A stretch of DNA of 64,000 nucleotides from an uncultured Pseudomonadota bacterium (lineage in GTDB: Bacteria > Myxococcota_A > UBA796 > JAFGLY01). The notes under the pieces were generated by a model that worked only from the letters and a program-made list of their open reading frames with translations, ran no database searches and was not told the DNA's origin. The stretch lies in NCBI GenBank assembly GCA_937912125.1, contig CALDOK010000393.1:1-64000 (forward strand), in the 5' to 3' direction. The translations under genes were made by a program, and so were the position numbers. Positions 46,706 through 55,500 of the stretch are shown here, in pieces. The first letter of the stretch is position 1. The number at the start of each line of letters is the position of its first letter.

Positions 46706-48766
46706 ATGGTCCTCACCGCGTCCCTGCCCTTCGGCGTCTGGCTGCTGCTGGCGCTGGGCCTGGTGCGGCGGGGACGTGCGCCTCTGGAGGCGCTGCTGCT
46801 GGCCGCCGTGCTGCTGGGGCTGGTGGTGGCGGGCTTGTCCGAGGGGCTGGAGCTGACGGTGGGCCGCTGGGCCCGCCCCGGGCTGCTGCACGGGGTGTGG
46901 GCGCTGGCGCTGGCGGTCTCGGCGACCTTCCTGCTGCGTGCGCCCGCGGGCGCTCCGCCCTTGGCCGCCTGTCTGCCCAGCCCGAGCATGCCGCGGTCCC
47001 CGGGCGCCGTGCTGCTGGCCATGGGCTTGGTGCTGCTGGCCCTGGTGCTGCTGCTGGTGGCCTTCGGGGCGCCCCCCAACACCTTCGACGCCCTGAGCTA
47101 CCACCTCTCCCGGGTCCGCATGTGGGTGCAGCAGGCGGGCATCGAGCCCTACGCCAGCCCCGATCCTCGCCACGTCTTCATGGGCTCCCTGCCGGCCTGG
47201 TTCCAGCTGCACCTGCGGGTGCTGGCGGGGAGCGACCGCTGGGCGAACATCCCCCAGCTGTGGGCCTGGCTGCTGACCGCCGGTGGAGCGGCGCTGCTGG
47301 CCCGGGCCCTGGGAGGAGACGGGCGGCTGCAGCTGGCCGCGGCGGTCTGCGCCGCCAGCCTGCCCATGGCCGTGCTGCAAGCTGGAACCGCCATGACGGA
47401 CCTGTTCGTCACCGGGTGGCTGGCGGTGGCCGCGGCCCTGCTCTTCCAGCGGAGCTTCGGCGGCTCCCGGGATCTGCTGACCCTGGCCTGCGGGGGCGCG
47501 GCCCTGGGCCTGGCGGTGCTCACCAAGGGCACGGGCTTCATCCACGGCGCGGCCATCGGATCGGGCTGGGTGCTGGCCGAGCTGTGGTCGGGGGGCTGGC
47601 GTCCCGGGCGCCGCGGGCCGCTGCTGGGCGCCGTGGCCGTGGTGCTGCTCTGCACCGCCCTGCCCAGCACTCCGGGTTGGGGCCGAAACCTGCGCCTCTT
47701 CGGCAGCGCGCTGGCCCCGTCGGATCAACAGACCGCGCTGCTGAACGAGGTACACAGCCCGCGCTACGTGGCCTTCAACCTGGTGCGCAACGGGGCCATG
47801 CAGCTGGCGGCGCCCCACCTGGAGCTGGCCTGGCTGGGCCCCATGGCTCCGTCGGAGCGCAGCCTGGCGGCCCTCAACAGGCGCCTCGACGGCTACAACC
47901 GCGGGCTGGTGCAGCGCACGGTGGCCCTGGGGATCTCCTGGGGCATCCCCGACGGCGAGCCGCGGGTCAGCTCCACCGTGGAGTGCGGCCTGACCACCCC
48001 CACGGGCTGCGACGGCATGGGCCAGCTCTTCACGGTCCACGCGATGGCCCGGGACGAAGACACCGGCAGCAACCCGTTCCACTTCCTGCTCGCGCTGGGC
48101 TGCCTGCCTGTCCTGCTGATGGTGCGCCGCGGCCGCCCGCGGGGGGAGCTGGTGGTGCTGGGCATCACTGTGCTGCTGGGGGTGCTGCTGTTCCACGTCC
48201 AGGTCAAGTGGCAGATCTGGGGCTCACGGCTGCTGCTGCCCATGTTCGTGTTGGCGGCATCCTGGTCCATGGTGGTGCTGGGCCACCTGATCTCGACCCG
48301 GCTGGCCATGGCCCTTGCTGGGCTGCTGCTGCTGCTGTCCGCGCCCTTCGCCTTGGACGCCGAGCTGCGGCCCCTGTGGGGTCAGGGCGGGGTGCTGTCC
48401 CAAGCGCGAGCCAGCCTGCGCTGGTCCGCGGTGGACTACCTGGAGCCCGTGTTTTCGGATCTGGTCCCCTGGGTCCAGCAGCACGAGGTGCGAGAGCTGG
48501 GCCTGGTGACGCGCTGGTCTGCGCCCTCCTACCTGGTGTGGACGGCCTTCGAGGACCGCGGGCAGGAGCCTCCCAGGGTGCGCTACCTGGACCTGCCCTC
48601 CGTGGTGGCGGCCGACTTCGCCATCCCCGCCAGCGATCAGCCGCGACCTGACGCCATCCTGGCCCTGTTCGCCCACAGCTTCCCGGCCGTGGTCACCCAC
48701 GCGGGGGTTCGCTACCCTCGGGTGCTGGACTGGCCCTGCGGGGTGGCGCTCTACGCTCCGGAGTGA
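46706..48766 (+). CDS. GT-C membrane glycosyltransferase (ArnT/PMT-like)
   Basis: A 686-residue protein with about 11-13 hydrophobic helices and a soluble C-terminal part of about 140 residues. After the second helix group comes NTFDALSYHLSRVRMWVQ, the Asp-containing first periplasmic loop characteristic of GT-C enzymes that take sugars from polyprenyl phosphate donors, then SPDPRHVFMGSLPAW. TAMTDLFVTGWL and LTKGTGFIHG are also family-like. It likely transfers a sugar to a lipid or protein on the outer face of the inner membrane. Upstream, TGGTACTAT (46615-46623) resembles an extended -10 element but lacks a partner. The 3' end overlaps the convergent carbamoyltransferase gene by 16 bases. 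Confidence 0.88.
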   Translation: MVLTASLPFGVWLLLALGLVRRGRAPLEALLLAAVLLGLVVAGLSEGLELTVGRWARPGLLHGVWALALAVSATFLLRAPAGAPPLAACLPSPSMPRSPGAVLLAMGLVLLALVLLLVAFGAPPNTFDALSYHLSRVRMWVQQAGIEPYASPDPRHVFMGSLPAWFQLHLRVLAGSDRWANIPQLWAWLLTAGGAALLARALGGDGRLQLAAAVCAASLPMAVLQAGTAMTDLFVTGWLAVAAALLFQRSFGGSRDLLTLACGGAALGLAVLTKGTGFIHGAAIGSGWVLAELWSGGWRPGRRGPLLGAVAVVLLCTALPSTPGWGRNLRLFGSALAPSDQQTALLNEVHSPRYVAFNLVRNGAMQLAAPHLELAWLGPMAPSERSLAALNRRLDGYNRGLVQRTVALGISWGIPDGEPRVSSTVECGLTTPTGCDGMGQLFTVHAMARDEDTGSNPFHFLLALGCLPVLLMVRRGRPRGELVVLGITVLLGVLLFHVQVKWQIWGSRLLLPMFVLAASWSMVVLGHLISTRLAMALAGLLLLLSAPFALDAELRPLWGQGGVLSQARASLRWSAVDYLEPVFSDLVPWVQQHEVRELGLVTRWSAPSYLVWTAFEDRGQEPPRVRYLDLPSVVAADFAIPASDQPRPDAILALFAHSFPAVVTHAGVRYPRVLDWPCGVALYAPE

Positions 48767-50454
48767 TCCCCGCTCGCCCGGGGCTTCTCCACGAGCCATG
48801 GGCCCAGCACCAGGGCGTCCAGCTCGGTGTTCTGGTAGCAGCGCACGGCGTCGGCGGGGCTGCAGACGATGGGCTCGTCGTTGTCGTTGAAGCTGGTGTT
48901 GATCACCATGGGCACGCCGCTGATGGCCTCGAAGGCCTGGATCATCTCGGCGTAGATGCCGTTCTGTTCCAGGGTGACCGTCTGCAGGCGGGAGGTGCCG
49001 TTGGCATGGATGGCCGCGGGGATGCGGTCGGCCTGGCCGGGCAGGACCTGGGCCACCTGCAGCATGAAGGGGGAGTCCCGGTCGGGCGCGAAGAAGGCTC
49101 CGGCACCGCTGCGCAGCACGCTGACCCCGTAGGGGCGGAAGGGCTCGCGGTGCTTGATGCGCGCGTTGAGGATGTCCTTCATGCGCGGGTTGCAGGGGTT
49201 GGCCAGGATGCTGCGCTGGCCCAGGGCCCGGGGGCCGTACTCCATGCGACCCTGGAACCAGCCCACGATGCGGTCCTGGTGGATGAGCTGGGCGACCCGG
49301 TGCAGCAGCAGCTCGCGGGGCAGCTCCACGGGCTCGAGGCCGGCGGTGAGCAGGGCGCGGCGGCAGTGGTTGTCGCTGTACTCGGGCCCCAGGGCGGCCG
49401 ACAGCATGGGCTCGCGTTCGCCGCCTTGCCGTAGGGACTGGTACAGGGCGGCCCCCAGGGCGCCGCCGGCGTCGCCCGCCGCGGGCTGGATGTAGAGCTC
49501 GCGGAAGGGGGTGTCCTCGAGGATGCGGCTGGTGGCGGTGATGTTCAGGCCCACCCCGCCTGCGATGCAGAGCTGGTCCAGCCCGGTCTGGGCATGCAGG
49601 TGGCGGGCCATGCGCAGCACGATGTCCTCGAGCAGGCGCTGCAGGCTGGCGGCCATGGCGCGGTGCTGGTCCTCGAGGGGAGCGCCAGGGGCTCGGGGCG
49701 GGCCGAAGCGCTGCTCGAAGGCGCGGCCGTACATGCGGTCGCCCTCGACCATGGCGAAGGCCGCCGGGTCGAGCCGGAAGGAACCGTCGGGGCGCACGGT
49801 GACCAGCTCGAGCAGCTGGGGCAGCAGATCGGGCTCACCCAGCTCCGCCAGCGCCATCACCTTGCCCTCGCCGCGCAGGGGTCGGAAGCCCAGCCAGGTG
49901 GTGACGGCGGTGTAGAGCAGGCCCAGGGAGTGCGGGTACTCGAGCTTCCACTTCAGCTCGATCTCGCGTCCGCGCCCCGCACCCATGGTGGTGCTGTCCC
50001 ACTCGCCCACGCCGTCGGCGGTGAGGATGGCGGCCTGCTCGAAGGGGGACGGCAGGAAGGCCGATGCCGCGTGCGCCAGGTGGTGGGGCAGGTAGACCAG
50101 CTCGCCACGGAAGCCCAGGTCCCGCTGCAGGGCCAGGGGCAGCACCAGGCGGTCTTCGAGCCAGGGGGGCATGGTGTCGAGGAAGGTGGGCAGGGAGCGC
50201 GGCCAGGCCCGCAGGTGGCTGATGAGCACCCGCTCGAGCTTGCGGAAGGGCTTCTCGTAGAACGCCACCACCGGCACGTCGTCCAGGGTGATGCCGGCGT
50301 GCTGCAGGCAGGCATTGATGGCCTGGACGGGCAGCCCCGGCGAGCCCTTCTGGCGGTCGAAGCGCTCCTCGTGGGCCGCCGCCAGGATGCGCCCGCCCTC
50401 GCACAGGGCCGCGGCGGCGTCGTGGTAGTGGCAGGACAGGCCCAGGACCGGCAT
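48751..50454 (-). CDS. NodU/CmcH-family carbamoyltransferase
   Basis: A 567-residue full-length O-carbamoyltransferase. The N-terminal Kae1-like domain has HDAAAALCEGG, EERFDRQKG, LPHHLAHAASAF (metal-binding His pair) and TADGVGEWDST. The C-terminal YrdC-like domain has EYGPRALGQRSILANP, REPFRPYGVSV and INTSFNDNDEPIV. It makes carbamoyl-adenylate from carbamoyl phosphate and ATP and transfers the carbamoyl group to a hydroxyl, usually of a sugar or natural product. It is the last gene after two small membrane-protein genes (50461-50622 and 50629-50865), a trio often seen together in bacterial sugar and antibiotic clusters. A product of the nearby synthase or glycan genes is a possible acceptor (inference). 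Confidence 0.94.
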   Translation of the reverse strand: MPVLGLSCHYHDAAAALCEGGRILAAAHEERFDRQKGSPGLPVQAINACLQHAGITLDDVPVVAFYEKPFRKLERVLISHLRAWPRSLPTFLDTMPPWLEDRLVLPLALQRDLGFRGELVYLPHHLAHAASAFLPSPFEQAAILTADGVGEWDSTTMGAGRGREIELKWKLEYPHSLGLLYTAVTTWLGFRPLRGEGKVMALAELGEPDLLPQLLELVTVRPDGSFRLDPAAFAMVEGDRMYGRAFEQRFGPPRAPGAPLEDQHRAMAASLQRLLEDIVLRMARHLHAQTGLDQLCIAGGVGLNITATSRILEDTPFRELYIQPAAGDAGGALGAALYQSLRQGGEREPMLSAALGPEYSDNHCRRALLTAGLEPVELPRELLLHRVAQLIHQDRIVGWFQGRMEYGPRALGQRSILANPCNPRMKDILNARIKHREPFRPYGVSVLRSGAGAFFAPDRDSPFMLQVAQVLPGQADRIPAAIHANGTSRLQTVTLEQNGIYAEMIQAFEAISGVPMVINTSFNDNDEPIVCSPADAVRCYQNTELDALVLGPWLVEKPRASGDHSGA

Positions 50455-50460
50455 GGAGGG

Positions 50461-50622
50461 TCAGATCCCGGCGTAGAGGAAGGTCACCATGGCTACGGGG
50501 CCCAGGGTGTAGACCAGGAAGGCCAGCAGGGCCAGGCCCAGCAGGATGGGCATCAGGAACCACACCTTGTTCCGCCGGATCAGGTGGAAGGCGCCCTTCA
50601 TGATCATCATCAGCTTGCGCAT
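50461..50622 (-). CDS. DUF5989-like 53-residue membrane protein
   Basis: A 53-residue protein with a basic start (MRKLMMIMKGAFHLIRRNK), one hydrophobic helix (VWFLMPILLGLALLAFLVYT) and a short hydrophobic end (MVTFLYAGI). The size, the LIRRNKVWFLMP start and the position between a carbamoyltransferase and an SxtJ-like gene fit the DUF5989 family of small membrane proteins found beside carbamoyltransferases. It starts six bases after the upstream stop and ends six bases before the carbamoyltransferase ATG. It may hold the enzyme at the membrane; this role is not established. Confidence 0.8.
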   Translation of the reverse strand: MRKLMMIMKGAFHLIRRNKVWFLMPILLGLALLAFLVYTLGPVAMVTFLYAGI

Positions 50623-50628
50623 GAGCGG

Positions 50629-50865
50629 CTAACTCTGGTGGGGGAGCTGGGAGGGGTCGTAGTCCTGGGGGGAGACCTCGAGCCAGAAGGTCGGGGCATC
50701 GGGGTCGACCGAAGTGAGCAGGTCACGGCGGAACAAGGCCATCACCAGGCGCACGGGGCCGAGGCCCAGCCAATACAGCAGCCACAGGCCGACGATCACG
50801 GCGCGGGCCTGCACGCGGCGCCCGATAGCCTTGATCCGCCCGTAGATGGCCTTCAGGGTCTCCAT
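50629..50865 (-). CDS. SxtJ-like small membrane protein
   Basis: A 78-residue protein with a basic amphipathic start (METLKAIYGRIKAIGRRVQ), one hydrophobic helix (AVIVGLWLLYWLGLGPVRLVM), then FRRDLLTSVDPDAPTFW, which matches the end of SxtJ-type proteins found next to carbamoyltransferases (named from the saxitoxin cluster). It is shorter than the usual two- to three-helix SxtJ, so it may be a reduced form. First gene of the small trio, 31 bases after the anti-sigma gene in the same direction, so the sigma/anti-sigma pair and the trio may be one transcript. Confidence 0.72.
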   Translation of the reverse strand: METLKAIYGRIKAIGRRVQARAVIVGLWLLYWLGLGPVRLVMALFRRDLLTSVDPDAPTFWLEVSPQDYDPSQLPHQS

Positions 50866-50896
50866 GGACCGGCCCTAACCCGTGATAGCGGGTGCG

Positions 50897-51160
50897 CTAT
50901 CCGCTCTGGCGGGGGCGGCTGTCGGGAGGCTCCACGGCGTCGAGCACGAAGGACATCACCGCGGCGAAGTCCTGGGGAAGATCCTCCTCGGAGGGCTCGG
51001 AACCCAGGGCGCGCACCGCCACGAGCTGCGCGTAGTAGCGCTTGCAGGGGGGGCAGAGGGCCAGGTGGGCGTGGAAGCGAAGGCGGTCCACTGCGCTCAC
51101 CTCGCCGTCGATCACGGCGGAGATACGCTCGATGACGACCCTACAGGGGGAGAACGGCAT
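50897..51160 (-). CDS. Anti-sigma factor, zinc-finger (ZAS) type
   Basis: An 87-residue soluble protein with the HxxxCxxC zinc-binding motif in RFHAHLALCPPCKRYYAQL (about 28-46) and an upstream Cys (SPCRVV) that can complete the site. These small zinc anti-sigma factors bind the ECF sigma encoded just upstream and release it on oxidation or another signal. There is no membrane segment, so sensing is probably cytoplasmic, unlike many ECF anti-sigmas. It begins three bases after the sigma gene ends, so the two are co-translated. A C-terminal part of about 35 residues is probably flexible. Confidence 0.88.
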   Translation of the reverse strand: MPFSPCRVVIERISAVIDGEVSAVDRLRFHAHLALCPPCKRYYAQLVAVRALGSEPSEEDLPQDFAAVMSFVLDAVEPPDSRPRQSG

Positions 51161-51163
51161 GGG

Positions 51164-51748
51164 CTATACCCCTTCCTGGATGGCGCGGACCACCTGAGCT
51201 CTCAGCTGCTTTCGGGCGCGGTGGAGGCGAGTGCGGAGGTTCTGGGGGGTGATCTCCAGCGCCGCGCAGATCTCGCTGGAGTCCAGGCCCTGGACCTCCC
51301 GCAGCAGGAAGACCTCGCGCAGGTCGTGGGGCAAGCGGTCGACCTGGCGCCGGACCTGAGCCAGGGCCCGCTGGGCGTCGATGCGGCTGTCCAGGTCGGA
51401 GCCCAGCTCGGGCGGCTCCTCGCGCCAGCGGCCGCGACCGTCGAAGGCGTCCTCGAGGGGATCGCCGTGGGGAGAGAGCACCACCCGGCCCCGACGGCGC
51501 AGCTCGTCCAGCGCACGGCTGCGCACGGCCTTGAACATCCATGAGCGCAGGCTGCAGCGGCCCTCGAAGGCGCTCAGGCCCTTGTACACGGTGACCAGGG
51601 CCTCCTGGACCACCTCTTCGCCCGACGCTCGGTCGCCGGTCATGCGGGTGGCGTAGCCGATCAGCGCCGGCAGGTTGGCCTGCAAGGTCTGGCGCCAGGC
51701 GTCCTGGTCTCCTGCCCGCAGGGCGTCGATCAGCTCGGCTTCGGCCAC
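51164..51748 (-). CDS. ECF-type RNA polymerase sigma factor
   Basis: A 194-residue sigma factor of the RpoE class with only regions 2 and 4. Region 2 includes LIGYATRMTGDRASGEEVVQ, EALVTVYKGLSAF and CSLRSWMFKAVRSRALDELR (-10 recognition). A linker of about 45 residues is followed by region 4 with DLREVFLLREVQGLDSSEIC and ITPQNLRTRLHRARKQLR (helix-turn-helix for -35). It is controlled by the zinc anti-sigma encoded three bases downstream. The operon start is about 80 bases from the thioredoxin-like gene, which runs in the same direction and ends upstream, and the pair may drive the adjoining carbamoyltransferase genes. Confidence 0.92.
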   Translation of the reverse strand: MAEAELIDALRAGDQDAWRQTLQANLPALIGYATRMTGDRASGEEVVQEALVTVYKGLSAFEGRCSLRSWMFKAVRSRALDELRRRGRVVLSPHGDPLEDAFDGRGRWREEPPELGSDLDSRIDAQRALAQVRRQVDRLPHDLREVFLLREVQGLDSSEICAALEITPQNLRTRLHRARKQLRAQVVRAIQEGV

Positions 51749-51825
51749 AGCGTGCGCTCCGGGTCTGGGGATGCTGGCGGGGGGGCCTGGGCATCATCGT
51801 CGTCGTAACCCCGTCGGGCGGCGAG

Positions 51826-52308
51826 CTACGCCGCCGCCTCGAGCAGGGACTGGGTGAGCAGGCCGCGCATGGCGTCGAGCTCCTGGCTGGCGCGCAGCTC
51901 ACCCACGATGGCGCCGGTGCTGGCGTCGATGATCAGGGCGAAGCCGGTCTTGCCGCTGTGGCTCTCGAAGATCTCGCCCAGCCCCAGGCGCTCTGCGCGC
52001 TCCTTGGCTGCTGCGCGGGTGGTGTCGCTGGTGAGATCCAGGCGGACGAAGTCCACGGGCTTGCCTGCGAAGTCGGCCTGCAGGCTCTCCAGGGGCCCCG
52101 CCAGCTTCTCACAAGAGCCACACCAGTCGGCGTGGAACTTGACCACCAGCAGCTGGGTGCTCTCGATGGGCGCCGCGGCCTGGGCGAGGCCTGCGCAGCC
52201 GTCGCAGGCCTCGGCCTCGGAGCTGCCGCTCACCAGGGCCAGGGGGGTGAGGGCGGCGAGCAGGGCGAAGGGCAGGGCGCGGTGGAGCAGGCGATGGGTG
52301 CGGGTCAT
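51826..52308 (-). CDS. Thioredoxin-like exported protein
   Basis: A 160-residue protein with AGGAG before the ATG and an N-terminal hydrophobic signal (about 10-30), followed by EACDGCAGL, an extra Cys pair just after it. The thioredoxin fold starts at QLLVVKFHADWCGSCEKLAG, with a WCGSC redox site, and continues through FVRLDLTSDTTRAAAKERAE and SGKTGFALIIDASTGAIVGE. It probably acts as a periplasmic thiol oxidoreductase. The CDGC pair near the N-terminus could be a relay or a tether; this is not usual. It is divergent from the kinase gene across about 210 bases. Confidence 0.9.
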   Translation of the reverse strand: MTRTHRLLHRALPFALLAALTPLALVSGSSEAEACDGCAGLAQAAAPIESTQLLVVKFHADWCGSCEKLAGPLESLQADFAGKPVDFVRLDLTSDTTRAAAKERAERLGLGEIFESHSGKTGFALIIDASTGAIVGELRASQELDAMRGLLTQSLLEAAA

Positions 52309-52521
52309 GGAGTCTCCTGGGTTGGCCCGTCTGTGGGCGGTTGTGGATTCGTGTGGTGGGTGGACGGGGCTCGCGCTCTGCCGTGACAGCGCTGGGAGCG
52401 AGGGTGTAGGCGTGCTCACAGCTCGTCCCGCGCAGGGGAGCCCCGCCCTGGGGCAGCCTGGGCTTCGCCGATGTCCCCTCCGCGGTTCCGAATACGGGGC
52501 TTGGGCGGTTAGACGCAGGAG

Positions 52522-55500
52522 ATGAGCGGAGACCGTCCAGAGCAGCCAGGCCGTCCGGGTCGCACCGTGGCCGACGCGGGTCCGCCCGCCGCTGGCGGGT
52601 CCGCGGGGTCCTCCGCGTCGCCCCCTCAGGAGGCCCCGGAGCGCTACCGCCTGCTGGACTGGCGTCGCTTCCGCGAGGCGGGCGCCTCGGACAGCGCCCA
52701 GACCCCCGAAGACGCCGTCATCGGCGCCGGCGCCATGGGCCGCGTGCTGCTCGCCCTGGACGAGCGCATGGGCCGGGTGGTGGCCATCAAGGAGCTGCTC
52801 CCCGCCCCGTCCGGACGCCTCGCCCCGCGGGGCCGCTTCCTGCGGGAAGCCCGCGTCACCGGAGCCCTCGAACACCCGGGGATCGTGCCGGTACACGAGA
52901 TCGGGGTGCGCGCCGATCGCGCGCCCTACTACACCATGCGCCTGGTGCGCGGGCGCTCTCTGGCGGCCGCCCTCGGGGCCTCAGACGGGCTGCGCGGGCG
53001 TCTGGCCCTGCTGCCCCACGTTGTGGACCTCTGCCACGCCGTGGCCTTCGCCCACAGCCAGGGGGTGATCCACCGGGACCTCAAGCCCGACAACATCATG
53101 GTGGGCGAGTTCGGTGAGACGGTGGTGCTGGACTGGGGGCTGGCCAGCGGCCTCGATGCCGAGCCCGGCGCCGCGGGTCCCAGCCGGGCCTCCCTGGCGG
53201 GTGCCACCTCCCCCAGCCGCACGGTGGGCGTCATGGGGACCCCGGCCTTCATGTCGCCGCAGCAGGCCTGGGGCAGGCCCGGGGAGGTGGACGAGGCATC
53301 GGACATCTGGGCCCTTGGCGCCATCCTCTACCAGCTGCTCACGGGCACGCTGCCGGTGCCCGGCAAGACCGCCCAGCAGAACCTGGACTGGCTGCGGGAC
53401 GACAGCAAGCAGGTCCAGCCCGTCCGGGCGCGCTGCCGGCAGGCCCCCCGGGAGCTGGCCTCGGTGGCCATGGCCTGCCTGGTGCGAGACAAGGAACAGC
53501 GCATGGCCAGCGCCCAGCAGGTGGCCCGTGAGCTCGAGCGCTGGCAGGCTGGTGAGCGGGTGGTGGCCCACCGCTACTCGGTCTTGGAGCTGGCCTCGCA
53601 TGTGGTCAACCGCAACCGGCCCCTGAGCGTCGCCGTGGGCTTGGGGGCCCTGGCGGTGGTGGCGGCCGTCGGCTTGTCCGTCGCAGCTCGCCAGGCCCGC
53701 CAGGAAGCCGAGGCCCTCGGTCGGCAGTATGCCTTCGAGCAGCTCTTGCTGGCCCGCGAGGCCCTGGACGGCCAGCGGCCCCTCGAGGCCGAGGCCCGGC
53801 TGAGAGCCTCCCTCGAGCAGCACGACACCCTGCTGGCCCGGGCCCTGTGGGCGCGCATCCAGGCCACGCCCTTGCTGATGCGCCAGAAGCTCGAGACCGA
53901 GGTCACCGGCCTGGCCTTCTCCCCCGACGGCCAGCGCCTGGCGGTGGCTGCCGCCTCGCCGGATCTCGTGCTCTTGGACAGCTGGACTGGGGCCCGTCGC
54001 ACGCTGGCCGGACCCGAGCGGGACCTCTACGTGGTGGCCTGGTCCCCCGGCGGCGACATGCTGGCTGCGGGCTCCGGCGGCGGCGAGGTGGTGCTGTGGA
54101 CCGACCTGGACCAGCCTCCGTTTTTGCTGCCAGGCCACGGTGACATCGTCTCGGCGCTGGCCTTCGAGCGCGGCGGTGGGCGCTTGCTGAGCGGCAGCTT
54201 CGACGGCGATGCGCTGCTGTGGGATCTCGAGACCCGGCGTCCAGTTCAGAGCTTCGAGGGCCACACCGGCCCCATCACGGCCATCGCCTGGAACCCCTGG
54301 GGGGGCAGCTTCGCCACCGCCAGCGCCGACCAGACCGTGCGCACCTGGGACTTGGACACGGGCGGCCAGCGCTTGATCCTCGAGGGTCACCAGGCCGAGG
54401 TCACGGGCCTGGCCTACCTCGAAGGGGGAGGCGCCCTGGTCACTGCTGGCTACGATGGCGCGCTGCGCAGCTGGGACCTGGCCACCGGCGAGCTCCTTGC
54501 GGTCCGTGGCGATCCATCGGCTCAGTTCACCATCCTCGGGGCCACCTCGTCCGGTGGCATGCTCGCGGCGGGCGACGAGCAGGGCCGGCTGCACCTGTGG
54601 TCACCTGCCTCGGCCGTCGCTGCCCGGGTCATCCAGGGGGGGCGCTCAGCGGTGTTCGCCCTCGCCCTCGACCGCGACGGCGCGCGCATCGCCTCGGGCG
54701 GCATCGACCGCAGCGTGAGCCTGTGGAATACGGCCTCCACGACCAGCGGCAGCCTGGCAGCCGGCCACGAGGGCGTGGCCACCGCGGTGGACTACTCACC
54801 CGACGGTCAGCGTGTGGTGAGTGCCGGCTGGGACGGCGTCGTGCGCACCTGGGACCGGCACACCGGCGAACAGCTGGCGGCGTGGACCGCCCACGTCGAC
54901 ACCATCGAGACGCTGCGGGTCTCCCCCGACGGCGGCAGCGTGGCCACGGGAGGCGCCGACCACAGCGTGCGCATCCACGACCTCGCCACCGGCGAGCTGC
55001 GGCAGCTGCTCACGGGGCACTACGGCGCAGTGCGCGACCTGGCCTTTGGCCCCGACGGCGCTCAGCTGGCCTCGGCGGGGGCGGCGGGCATGGTCTACCT
55101 CTGGGACCTGGGCAGCGGAGCGCGTCGGACCATCCTGGATCAGCGCAGCCCCACAGCGGTGGCCTTCGGGCCCCACGGCCGCCTGCTGGCGGTGGGCTGG
55201 ACCGAGGGTGATCAGGGTGAGATCAGGGTGGTCGAGCTGCCCGACGGTCAGCCGGTCTTCGAGGCTTCGGCTCCAGGCCTTGTGCTCTCCCAGTTGGCCT
55301 TCGCCCCCGATGGTCGGCACGTCCACGGCATCTCCCGCGACGCCCAGGTGTGGAGCTGGGACCTCGCGGGGGGCGCGGCGGCCGCTCCGTTGCAGCTCGA
55401 GGGGCGAGGCCGTGCGGTGCGCGCGGATTCGACCGGGCGCTGGCTCGCGGCCAGCTCCACGGTGCCTGCGGTGGGGCTCCTGGATCTCGCGGATGGGTCC

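Noticed and set aside
50866-50896. Possible terminator between anti-sigma and SxtJ-like genes
   Set aside because: The 31-base gap has the short inverted words CGGGT / ATAGCG and GGTGCGCTAT but no stable stem plus T-run that I can support.
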